From Stenopsyche tienmushanensis (Eukaryota > Arthropoda > Insecta > Trichoptera > Stenopsychidae): a stretch of DNA of 64,000 nucleotides. The position numbers were made by a program, and so were the translations under genes. Below the pieces are notes generated by a model that was not told the origin of the DNA, ran no database searches, and worked only from the letters and a program-made list of their open reading frames with translations. Positions 9,420 to 20,300 of this stretch are shown here, piece by piece (within the stretch, counting starts at the first letter, position 1; every line of letters begins with the position of its first letter). The stretch covers positions 930,001 to 994,000 of the forward strand of contig WACJ01000097.1 of NCBI GenBank assembly GCA_008973525.1, in the 5' to 3' direction.

Positions 9420-11390
9420 TTACACAAACACACCATAAAGAAAGAAGGCGATTGAATTATCTTTACACAAAGGCAATTGAAACGTTTTGTGTGTTTAAAT
9501 ATCGCGATGTTCTTGGCTGTTCTTCCTATTCCCTAGCATTCTTTTGTCGCTCAAGTCTTTCCAATTCCGGTGCTTTTATATTTATCTCGTCCTCTTTTGC
9601 AATTCGATGCTTTCAGTGACACCACCCAACCGTGAATAGTTAAGTGTCTATTATTTCACAACATGAAGTCGTATGAATATTTTCCGTTTCCTCAAGAAAT
9701 TTTTGGATTTAAAATAAATTATGTCATATTGGATAAACACAAAAGATAAGTTTTTCCAATGTTATCATTGAAATGTATTCCGGATGTCAGGGCGATTAGG
9801 GATGTACATAATTTTCATGTACATTTTTTTCTTCCAATTGGCCCAAACAATTATCATCCTAATGAAATATCTCGATGGATCTGCTGCTAATCAAATCCTA
9901 TTCTAAGACTGCTCGTTGGCATTTATTCTATATGATCCGGTAAATAAAGGCGATGGCGGGGAACGAAGCGAGTAATTGACATGTCCATGACCTCCCGGTT
10001 TGATTTCATCCACTTGATAACTGACATTTGGTCCTATTTAAATTTATTATCCCTGTACCAATAAATTTTTATACATTTTAATCATAAAATTTGTCGATAC
10101 ATTTTTTTATTTTTCAAGGGGGTATTCTAGTCTAGAATTTAAAACAAAAGATTTTGTTTATATGTTTATACTTTAAAGAATATATTCCCAATAGGATTTT
10201 TAAAAATTCCAATTATTTACGAAGTTATAGCTATTTTAGTTAAGTGGCAACTAAGCCGGTCCTGCCAGAATGAAATCTTTAAACGCGTTTTTCTCGTGTT
10301 GATAATCAAGAATTGCATATGTCGATCCGCTGTTATTTGTTAGCCTATTAAATCTTAAATGGAATCAATCGAAACAAAAACGATTTGAGAATATCATTTT
10401 AAAAAAATCCCATCCAAAAACGCGTTGCGCAACAGAGTATGCTACCTATTGTTTTCTTTCTTCAGTGACTGGATCAAGAAGCTTCCTATACGAAGGAATA
10501 AATGTATTTATAATAAAGGGATATCACTAATAAATTTATACAGTAAAATTCCGGGTCATATTTGAATCGCCCTTGTATTTTTAAATTTCTTCATATTTGC
10601 TTAGAATTTATCCCAAATACTCTTGATTATGTAAAGTGGTAATATTGAGGCGATCCCCGACTTACGAACCGACGATTCGTAAGTCATTTTGCTGCAATTA
10701 TTTTTGGATTTAACACCATAAAGCCAAAATCCGCGAGATGTCCGCATGGAATTCGACTCATAATTCATTATGAATTAAATTTTGCGGTCTTTAAAAAAAA
10801 CGATAATGATGTGGCAAAGATATTTTTAATGGCAGGAAATGCCCGCGTTGTTCGTAGAAGCCTCAACATGGCAACGGCGGTATTCGCCATGTAGCCTATT
10901 AAAATGAGTTGTTTCTGTTCTTTTTTCTTCTTTCAAATTCACAAAAGACTCGTCTGCAATTCGAGTGTTAAAAAATGACTTAATGTTTCAACGGCAGGTA
11001 GTCGTTAAATTCTGGCACATGCAACTCGAAGTTCAAGTGTCGCCTTTTATGTTTATTATGGTCGGCTGGGGAGGCGCGCGCTTCAATTCCATAAGAATTC
11101 CGTTTATCCGAGGAATTCGGTTGGTCCGAATCGATGGAGAGAATTAAATTAGTATTATTCATGGCTGCTACATGTTGTGGTAACCGAAAGGAGGCGCCAT
11201 TCCTCGGCGCAACAATTACATTGACCGACTTACGGAGCTCTGTGATTCTCGACAACCAGTCGGAGTCTTGCTCATTCGTGCTCAACTTCATTTCAAAGGC
11301 ACGCGTGAGCGGACCGACTCTTCGCGATCAATTTGATCAGCTGGACGGGGCTCGAATCGTGTCTTGCAATATTGCGATTATATCGGTTGT
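9420..11390. other. Non-coding, no gene recognised
   Basis: About 2 kb with only short frames. A GTATTCTAGTCTAGAA motif near 10122-10137 matches an end of the MITE at 13619-13878. The frame at 10980-11291 (minus) is CpG-richer, but I recognise no protein in it. Confidence 0.5.
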
Positions 11391-12811
11391 ATAAGGGTAG
11401 CCCTATAAACACCCGACCTAACAAATCAATCTTGTACCATCGAGCCATTTTTTCAAGCTTGGAAAAAGAAAATAATCCGAAAAAATGATAAAGATTCTCC
11501 CCTTTCAGTTCGTTTGTTCGAGGTGTTCATTCGTCGTGTCAGCGGTCCGAATGGCGGACCGGTTGCGCACACATGCCTTGTGGCCACTCCCTTCCTCTTT
11601 TAAGGTTCAATTTGAAGTGGTTTTTCGTCTTTGAAATCATGTAATTTGTTATCTGCCTCTGCACGTCTCCACTTGCATCACGAGTCAGACCCGGGCGGAC
11701 AATTGCAGTGTATCTGGCTCGAATTTGTCGGAACATTTGTGATCGAAACTTGTCCAATTAGCACTTTTCATGGTAATCACAGAATCTTTTATCTTCCTCC
11801 AGAATCTTAACTCTGCGGTCCCTAAATATTTTAGACATTATTAAGACAAAACGTTTTTTTTTCAATTTTTAAGTTATTACTTAATAAAACATTATTATTT
11901 TTACAAAAGTTGTATATTTTACTAATATATTATACAAATCCATTATATTTTATAGTTTATAATAAGATAATGTATGATATCTCTCAAAACATTGGCCTAA
12001 ATGGAGACTAGGTTTTTTAAATTTTATTTTGTATGATTTTAAATCTGAGTGGGGAAAAAATGCAGAAACAAAATGTCGAGCCAGACTCGACATAGGATCA
12101 CAAAGATTTAATCTTGATCTTAACCATTCTTTTTTTGACATGTCTAACGCATTCTTCGTCACGATCAATTCACCCTCACACGTTTAGATTTCTAAAAGGG
12201 ATTTGAAGGTATCTAAGGCCTATATAGTCGACCCAAGCGCTTTGAATTTCATATCTGCTCCAGCTTCTCTTCATCGGCCTCTATACTTTGGGAATATATT
12301 TTTAATGAATTAATAATGCAGAAACGTCCCTTAAGATACAGACATTTTAGTTAGTTTCTCCCCTAGTCACTACTCGAAGATGAGAACCATTCGAAGAAGA
12401 GATCTTCGCGGACATGAATATTAAATTGAGAGGGACTCGCATACTCCCGAACAGCGGGACTTTGTTTCAGGTGTGAAGTGATGGATCCATGTTTCATCCA
12501 TGCTTATGAATCGATATAAAAACTCAGCTTTAATGTTGTGAAACAACGCCAAACACTCAATTGAAACATCCTCACGACGCTGTTTTTGTTCCATTGTGAG
12601 CAAACGCGGCACCCGTCTTGCGCACAGCTTTCTCATGTCCAAATTTTCAGGCAATATGCGATGTACAGCAATTTTTGGAATGTCTACCGTATCGTATATG
12701 CATAAAATACCATTTTTTTCACTATTTCTGGCGTGGTCACATCACATTTAAAAAAAAAACCGTCATCTATATGTCATGTTAGGTACTTATGGTACGGGAA
12801 CTACCCTCGTA
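11391..12811 (-). mobile_element. Mariner-like element (family M2), rearranged
   Basis: The right end complements to TACGAGGGTAGTTCCCGTAC. The left end, ATAAGGGTAGCCC, is weaker. The minus strand carries a transposase fragment. The AT-rich stretch at 11860-12200 looks like a later insertion, and 11523-11640 is a repeat also seen near 31993 and 50490. Confidence 0.5.
12421..12654 (-). pseudogene. Mariner transposase fragment
   Basis: The minus strand reads KLCARRVPRLLTMEQKQRRE, then CLALFHN and FISMDETWIHHFTPETKS. This is the linker and first catalytic Asp region (DETW) of mariner transposases. Only about 70 residues of the usual 340-350 are present. Confidence 0.9.
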
Positions 12812-13618
12812 TTCATTTCATTCATAATTTGATTATTATGCCTCCCCTCCCCGAATACAGATTTTTATTGCAACATTTGAGATTATGTCTTTGGATACAT
12901 TTTTGGGCTTATTTTACGATTTCGGGCGTCGTGGATTGCGAGGGGTGCATAAATCAGGCGACCCGGAACACGTCAAATTTGGATTATGAGGTCTCGGACC
13001 GTCGGTTGCGGACGTCTGCCGTGCCAAGTGAGATAATAAGGTATTGACTAATACCGTGGCCTTCGCAGCCCCTGACTTCCTTTGCAATTCATATTGCGTC
13101 CACAGTTCGACACTGCATTACAATGTCGGGACCCATCGGCGTCCCGGTTTTCAGCAGAGTGGGCGGAAAAATTGAAAAATCGCTCGCACAGTCTTCCTTC
13201 TTCGGTCGATGCCAATACAAGCGGCCCTGATCTAGTTTCCGTTGCTAGGTGATAGTTTATCTACTATAGCGATATAGCATACCATTTTGCGGTATAATCG
13301 TTTTATTGCCGCTTTGATAATGTCCAAGACCTTGACATCCGCCTCCTAAATGTGCCGTTGACACATTGAAAAGTTTCAGATTTTCGGTACGACTCATTTC
13401 ATTATAATCCACTATGTTTGCTCGGATTATCGTTCGGCTTTTTCAATGGGTTCGTAGCTGTCCGCAATGTGTTATTCGGGCGTCCCTCGGGAGTCGTAAA
13501 TGTTTTATTTCGATATAAATAGTTGAAATACCGCGAAGTTACGAAATATTACGAGCGTCGTATCAGCGCTCGAATTGTGAAACTGTCATCGGTTGGATCA
13601 CACTCGAATGTTGTTATT
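12812..13618. other. Non-coding, no gene recognised
   Basis: Mixed composition with short frames only. No repeat ends identified. Confidence 0.5.
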
Positions 13619-13878
13619 TAAGGGAGTATTCTAGTCTGGAAGCATAAATTATGAGTGTGTTTTCAATTTCGATTAAAAAATATATATTTTTTAAAAAAAA
13701 TTACAGGTTGGTAGAGTGTAAGGGGTGAAAAAAAGGCGTGTCCTGGTTGACACGATTTCAACCCTTATATCCTTCTTAAATTTAAAAAATATGGAAGATT
13801 CTTAATAAGTAAAAAGGTCGTTACAGTCCCTACCACAAAAAAAGAAAAAAATCAAAACTCTACACTAGAATACTCGCT
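13619..13878. mobile_element. MITE with GTATTCTAGT inverted ends (~260 bp)
   Basis: The left end AAGGGAGTATTCTAGTCTGG and the right end (complement AAGCGAGTATTCTAGTGTAG) are inverted repeats. One end recurs near 10118-10137. The superfamily cannot be assigned from the ends alone. Confidence 0.65.
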
Positions 13879-13925
13879 TAACTCGTTCGTCGCTGCGTCC
13901 ACCAGATATGCGCGGCGGGCGTTCT
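13878..13925. repeat. TTAA MITE end (same as 47513-47560)
   Basis: TTAACTCGTTCGTCGCTGCG and the bases that follow match the left part of the 103-bp element at 47517-47619 for over 35 bases. Confidence 0.7.
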
Positions 13926-14067
13926 TCCGCGGAGGTCCTGTCGCGTATTTTAGGTGGACATTTTCTTCCTCCGCTTAAATTCTATTTAACAAGTTATTTA
14001 ATAGAATTAGCCCATATATATAAACAGAATATTAATATAAAAAAGGCACATAATTAAAATATAATAT

Positions 14068-14505
14068 TGGGTCTGTTTTTATGCGGATCTTTTTTATGCG
14101 AATTTGAAGTTATGCGGTTTTCAAATATGCGGTTTCGGAATAATGAAACCTATGCCTCATTTTTATATAGAGAACAATGCTTTTTTATGCGAATGCGCAT
14201 AAAAAAAATCTAAAATGAATAATAGTGCATGTTACAACCGTTGTAAAGTGTACGTGTGTGTGTATAGGGCGATGGGAGAATGCATTTGTACGATTATCGA
14301 GTAGAATAGACTTTAATGAAGCAGTTCTAAGATAAATATGTATTGTGTTATTACTTATGTCAATTTTTTATAAATTTATTTTATGCGATTTTTGGTATAT
14401 TCTATTACATTGATTTGAAGTTGTGCGGTTCCCTTGGTTTTCTATATAGTTCTAGTATTTTTTTATGCGATTTTTTATATGCGACTCCCCCTGGAACGTA
14501 TCTAT
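14068..14505. mobile_element. Degenerate Tigger/pogo-like repeat rich in TTATGCG
   Basis: The words TTATGCGG, TTATGCGA and AAGTTATGCGG recur many times, with related blocks at both ends (GAATTTGAAGTTATGCGG and GATTTGAAGTTGTGCGG). No coding capacity. Confidence 0.4.
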
Positions 14506-16480
14506 AAGTCTACTATACATAAAATTATGTTTAAAATAAAATATAACATGTCTCATCTTTTTGTAACAAACACAAAAACAAAAGGGTGCAATTCCTACTA
14601 ATAGATTTTCCCTGCGGATTTTTATGAATTTCTAAACCTTGAAACGCTTTCTTCTTTTCATTGTCGGGCCTAGAATTTTCCGACTACAACCATTATCTTA
14701 CTAGAAGTTCTCGGAATTTAAAAAAATACTGATATATTTGCAGAAAAAGTATGCTTTTCCACCGAATTAAATTTTAAACAGTTTCCGTAAAGCTAATTCA
14801 GCGTCTCTCTGTTACGAATTTCCATAAAGACTTACAAATTATGAACGTCTTTCTATAATGTCACCCAGACGACAACTGTCTGAATATCTTTCGATTCCAA
14901 TATCGAATCTTGAATTCCTACCCTCGTCTGTTCGTAATTGCTTGTTTTCACTTTGTTTTCGTTAGTTTGGTTAATGACAGAGTAATTGGTGAAGTTTATC
15001 GATCTAAGATAAATAACACCCGAGAGAAGATGTGCCACATGTCGCATCCTGGTCGTCTGTGTTTATCCCGTGCGTTATAATATCACATCGCTATTCCTTT
15101 TGTTTACGCTCCGACTTTCGAATTTTGTTCCCGTGATAAACAACGGTGATTCAGGCTGGGCGATGAGAGTGTCAAGCAAAAAATCATTAAGTTATTTTTA
15201 TCCTCGCCGAAACCGCCCTGCCGTGTCGACTGTTCGATATTGTGTGCTCAAATTCGAGTCAATCGTTTTGATAAATAATCAGCCAATACCTAGACGCAAG
15301 GTCTGCTGAAAACATCGCTGCTGTACGTGAGAGTGTACGGTAAATCCCGAGGCAGTCAATTACTCGTCGGTTATAGCTCGTGGTTAAATCGCAGATCTAT
15401 GTCAACATGATGAACGCCATCCAGTAAATTCAGTCAGATTTATGCGAGTCATCGAAAATTGGACCACCCGAATACGTGCCACTGAGCAAAGCCGCGGCGG
15501 ACATTTGAACGACGTTCACATTTAAAAATCGAACGTCCTTATTCAATGACCCTATATATTAAGTTGTTTATAAATATATTGATTATGATACTAATGAATG
15601 TTTCTTTTATTGTTTCAGAATGGCCGATCAAGAGATCGATATGACCATTATCATCGCTCTGAACTTACTCATAATAGAAAGTTCCATGACAGCTGGATAA
15701 CCGGATAATCCGTCCAAACGAGGTAAAACACGTTCCGGAATAGATTGTTTATCGCTTCAAATACGTAGATCTATGGATGAATCCACTATTTCAAAGAGTT
15801 TCAATGTGAATAATGCGCGATAAGCGTCCATTGTGTTGGACAGAGCGCATGCGCGTTATTAAAATTTTTATTTCGACACTCGAAAAGAGCGTATCTTGAT
15901 ATGAGGGAATTTCCCTCGTTATCTATGCAAAGGTCATCCTCGCTGCTCCGAGATAAAGGAAAGGGTCTCGCTTATCGTAATTGGACATTCAAGGCCTTGA
16001 ATGGTATTATTTTTTTTATCCCTTTATCTGATCGTCGCCATCTCTCAGGGTCAATTTTAACCCTTGTCCCACAATGCTCGCGCGAATACGAACTCTGTCA
16101 TCGTTTCTTGATTCAATTTACGTGACGAAAATTAGTTACGAATCATTTGTGCTCGCGGCGTCTTGACGATCATCATCATCATTTGGCTTTCTTTTGCGCA
16201 TCGTGTAAATGCAGTCTTCATCGTGACTCTTTAATTATTCCAGCGCGTTGAGGGATTTAAAATGAAAATGCTGCTATGTGACTGCCAATTTTAAATGTGA
16301 TGGAATCCGATTAAGGGTATTGTGCGCGTTTAGAGGGGTGAGGGTGCAATTTTATATGGAGGGTGCAATTCGATCAATTGTGCATTTTAATATCATATCA
16401 ATGTCTTTTGTGCGCTCATTTCCTTTTGTAAATCATTTCCATTGCGATACAATATATTTTTGATTAATCTCCACGTCTGC
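14506..16480. other. Non-coding; one weak exon-like segment
   Basis: No gene. A segment at 15619-15722 is bounded by splice-like sites but cannot be supported as coding. Confidence 0.4.
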
Positions 16481-16484
16481 TGTA

Positions 16485-16545
16485 CAGTTAACCTTTCTAT
16501 AGCGTCGAGATAGGGACCACAATATAGAAGGTTACGCACATATAC
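16485..16545. mobile_element. Pogo-like MITE, single end
   Basis: CAGTTAACCTTTCTATAGCG preceded by TA, followed by the ATAGGGACC hallmark and ATAGAAGGTTA. Confidence 0.65.
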
Positions 16546-16588
16546 AAATTTGTGTTTTTTTAATTTTAAATTTGAACAAGTGACTAAC

Positions 16589-16655
16589 ACAGTTTTCGTT
16601 CCGGGAAAAAATAACGGTTTTACCGTTTATCGGTTTTGTTCCGGTTCGAAGCCCT
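16589..16655. mobile_element. hAT-like MITE fragment (GGTTCGAAGCCCTG end)
   Basis: Contains AAAAATAACGGTTTTACCG and ends GGTTCGAAGCCCTGA, a typical hAT terminal repeat in the same family as 49549-49665. Confidence 0.6.
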
Positions 16656-17571
16656 GATTTTTTGTATTGCGTTAAATTTAATATTATGTATCATGCTTTG
16701 TAATCTTTTCATGCGGTAAATTTTACATGACATGAAAGCGTTTTCAATATCGACTTCTTATGAGCTGACGTATCTTCGGGTGCTCCTCATGTGAATTCTT
16801 CGTAGTCTGCGATGCAGTGGCTCATAATAAGATTTTCAATATTGCGTCTCGGAACAATTTATTCCACGCCTTCAGATATCCGTACGAGAAATCTTTATAA
16901 TATTGGTTTAATGGAGCAAATATTAAAACAGGGCTCGCTCTAACCCCTCATTTCGCAACGTTATAAAATATGTTTTTTAACATCTTACGTCTTTTAGAAA
17001 AGCACGGAACGATAATCCCTGACTGAACTCGGGCTTTCGGTTAATACCGATGATCAAACGTATTACACATTTATGTTACGTAAGGTATTCTTTGCCATCA
17101 TAACCAATCACATGTAGCGTGCGCATCTCACGGGATTAGTGGGGGCTTAAAAAAGTAGAAAGTTCGGGATTGCAGCTCTTCTTTCTAGCAGAGATAATAT
17201 TAAAGTAAACCAGTCATCTTAGTATATTGCCTTTCACGTGATTTTCGATATTTGAGTCTCCCTACGATCCGATTGTACACAGACCCGCAGGTCCGTTATC
17301 TCCAGATCATCAAGAGATAATTATCCTTGCGTTCTTGTTGCCTAAATTTGATCACTTTCGCAGCTTTCTTTAGAGTCTATTTTTGCAAGAAATATTTTAT
17401 TTTTCATTGTTTGACTTTGGCTGAGAAATCTTTATAAATATTGTAGTTTAGAGATAAGCATGTTTTATGTTTTTTATTCAATTTTCAGCTTCTTTTAATG
17501 GAAATTATATCAGGCTCTTTTTGGAAATAAATCTTGAATATTCTCTACATTTATATTTAAACCAGGGCTTC
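16656..17571. other. Non-coding, nothing recognised
   Basis: AT-rich, with only short frames and no clear repeat ends. Confidence 0.5.
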
Positions 17572-17668
17572 GAATCGGTGTTTTTTGGGGTCGTTTTTAT
17601 TTAGATTTAGTTTAAAAATATATATCGGTTCGGTTCCGGTTTTCATTCCAAAAAAATAACGGTTTTTC
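17572..17668. mobile_element. hAT-like MITE fragment (CAGGGCTTCGAATCGG end)
   Basis: Begins CCAGGGCTTCGAATCGG and contains CGGTTCGGTTCCGGTTTTC and AAAATAACGG, matching the family at 49549-49665. The right end is decayed. Confidence 0.6.
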
Positions 17669-17989
17669 AGCTCCGAGTGATTCAATTTTTAAAATGTTGT
17701 TATCAAGAACATTGTATTCTTGATGGTTCGTCAGTTGTCGTATTATTTTCCAATTCTATTCCATTTACCAAATTTTCATTTTAACTATTTCTATTATGTC
17801 GTAGAATAAATTAGAGGAGGCTCCAACTTGGCTGAAGGGCTAGGATCGAAAAGCTAATAGATCTGACACCAATGAAGTTTAGAGGCGGGGGTGCTCTCGA
17901 AGCCCACGTGCTCGTCTAGATATCTGTGCTCGCATGTGGTATTTTCCGCTCTCGAGTTGTTATGAAACCGGAACGTCGAATAGAAAATC

Positions 17990-18188
17990 TTTCATCTTAA
18001 ATAACTTCTTTATTCAACACGGGAGAGATCTGGCTGCGGGAAGGACGTCCTCCCGCAGCCAAGGTTATCCGACGATTCCTTACAACTCCTGCCTCCTACG
18101 TGTCACCGTCGACCGGACAACGGTGCACGCGCAAGAAGCAATCGGTGTCGTTCCTTCAGGCGCAATATGTCTGCAATGCCACAGAAGA
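17990..18188 (+). repeat. Repeat B, copy 1, with GC-rich hairpin
   Basis: Shares about 190 bases with 18762-18955. It contains a strong hairpin at 18032-18060 (GGCTGCGGGA arms around GGACGTCC). Conserved blocks include ATCTGGCTGCGGGAAGGACG and CGCAAGAAGC. Confidence 0.75.
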
Positions 18189-18305
18189 TAGCGCTGTTAA
18201 ATTGTCACATTGCGCCTATAGAGAGACGGAAGATGTCGCCGTTAATCTGGCGAATTAAATCTGCACATCACCATGTGGATGCTAATTCGCCCATACTATA
18301 CAGGG

Positions 18306-18385
18306 CCGTAACTAGGGCGTGGCAAAGCAGGCGCCTTCCACGGGCGCAACTGGGCTTGGGCGCAAAACGCAGAATACCGACCTGA
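18306..18385. mobile_element. Possible hAT MITE remnant
   Basis: CAGGGCCGTAACTAGGGCG followed by GGGCGCAACTGGGCTTGGGC resembles the ends of widespread hAT MITEs. No matching right end was found. Confidence 0.3.
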
Positions 18386-18761
18386 TTGAGGGAGTTGCAC
18401 GTGGTTTTTATTTTATTTGATCATTCTACTCCAAATGCATTAACGCGTTAATTATGGAGTTATTTTCACTGTCTTGCAAAGGGTTCCCCTGCGTTTTTGT
18501 TTGCAGATACTATTTGCTTATTGCGCCATAAGTCTGCATATCGCCTTCGCAGCACTTCAAATCTTATCTTATCCAAATATAATACAAGAAAAATTGAACA
18601 GGGTCCTCTGTCACAATAAAAAAGTTTAAAACAAGTACTTCTTATTATCATTATTCTGAAAATTGACATACATGCTTCGTCAGCATCAACACCACCGGGG
18701 ACTAAGTCCCTGCCTCATTTTCGTCCATACGAAACACACACGAGAAACACTAATAAACACT

Positions 18762-18955
18762 GCTTTGATAATCTCTTTATTATACACGAGAGAAGGATCT
18801 GGCTGCGGGAAGGACGCCCTCCCGCAGTCAAGGCTATCCGACAATTCCTCGCGATTCCTGCTTTCTGTGCACCATTGTCGGTCACCACCCAACCGACAAC
18901 GATGCACACACAAGAAGCGATCCTGTCGTTTTTGCAGACGCAATTTGAGCAAGTT
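18762..18955 (+). repeat. Repeat B, copy 2, with GC-rich hairpin
   Basis: Same orientation as copy 1 and about 770 bp away. The hairpin lies at 18801-18829. The direct-repeat arrangement could be two terminal repeats of a small retroelement or two independent insertions. Confidence 0.75.
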
Positions 18956-20184
18956 AATGTCATTAGAGTCATTAGAGGATGTATGTTTATGTATGTTTAA
19001 AATTGAATTTGATGCACGTTTACGCTACGTTTACTGATGTACATATGGGCAATAATTTTAAGTCACACAAAATATGAAAGACTCGAAGGAATAATGATCT
19101 TTTGTGCGAATCTTATTTATAACGCCGTATGCTTTGCGCAAGGGTCAATTGTGCTCGATGTAAGCTCTCGGAGATTTTGTGCTTTTATGGCGTTCAAAAG
19201 CTTTCATCGCCCTCTTAATAGTCGTTTCACGAGCGAATCTCTTCGCAATATGACGGTATTAATTTCATTCCATTTTCGCAATTGTCTCCGATTGTCTGTC
19301 ATGTCGGTTTAGACGCGGTGAACAGCGCGAAGAAGAATCGCCGAGACATTTCTCCGGCTCGTTTACAGTTATTTGTATTTCATCATGGCGTTGCGTTGTT
19401 ACGTGCCGCGATCACAAAAAAAGCAACGTTATATTCGTTGCAAGTGTTACGGTATTGAAACGAACGCAAGAGGCGTTGGAAAAGTGAAACTGGCCGTGTT
19501 CTCAAAATTGAGCTCGAATGGAAAGTCGTCGGAAATTTGTTTTCTCGCTTCAAAACTGCTAATGGGCTTCAATTTTATGTTTACGACACTTGACGTCGCA
19601 CTATCAATATCCAAACAAAAATGTCCACAATGTTTCTTTTTGTATTTTAGCTTTATTTCTTGATGATTTTCATTTTTTTCAATGGAAAACGCGACAAAAA
19701 ATAACGATGATCTGAGGCTCCAAAAGGTCAAAAGGCGTTATTTTCAATGTGTTTTTTATTTCATTGTTTTGAAATTAAATACAGTGGGTATGTGATGGGC
19801 CTTAGACCCAGCTTAATTATTTTATTTTTCCAAGAATTATTCTGTGATGCGTAAAAGTGGGCATACATTATCATGATGATGAATCAAGTTGCTTATTTTT
19901 TTGAAATAACATTTTCGTGCATGTCATGCTGTAAAGGTACCCCTACACGTCCAAATATTGCGAAAAGCGATCATATAATGGAATTTGTCCGCATCCGGTT
20001 GAAAACCATCGGGTATGGGGTCTTCTTAGATCGTTGGTGGTCTTAGAATCATAATAAATAATAGAAAGTCACATAAATCAATTATGTACTACTGTAAAGT
20101 GATTCTATTTTAAACGCTAATGTAGCGATTGTATCGACCGGTTCAAATTTATTTTGTTAGTAAAATCGAAGACGCACATGCGTA
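18956..20184. other. Non-coding, no gene recognised
   Basis: Short frames of up to 96 codons, none recognisable. No repeat ends. Confidence 0.5.
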
Positions 20185-20300
20185 TTGTTTATGTTTACGC
20201 AAAGAAATGAAATAATATTGCATGTTATCAATAGTGTTAAGGTTCATTTATTGATATACAAGTTTGATTTAGGCTGCGCGGTCCTGAGCGTAAAGTGGGT
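20185..20300 (-). mobile_element. TTAA-type MITE, family A, copy A2 (fragment)
   Basis: TTTACGCAAAGAAATGAA, GTGTTAAGGTTCATTTATTG and GGCTGCGCGGTCCTGAG match the other family A copies in inverted orientation. Confidence 0.65.

Noticed and set aside
16640..16656. GGTTCGAAGCC as a tRNA T-arm (B box)
   Set aside because: It belongs to a repeated hAT-like terminal sequence; no cloverleaf or A box upstream.
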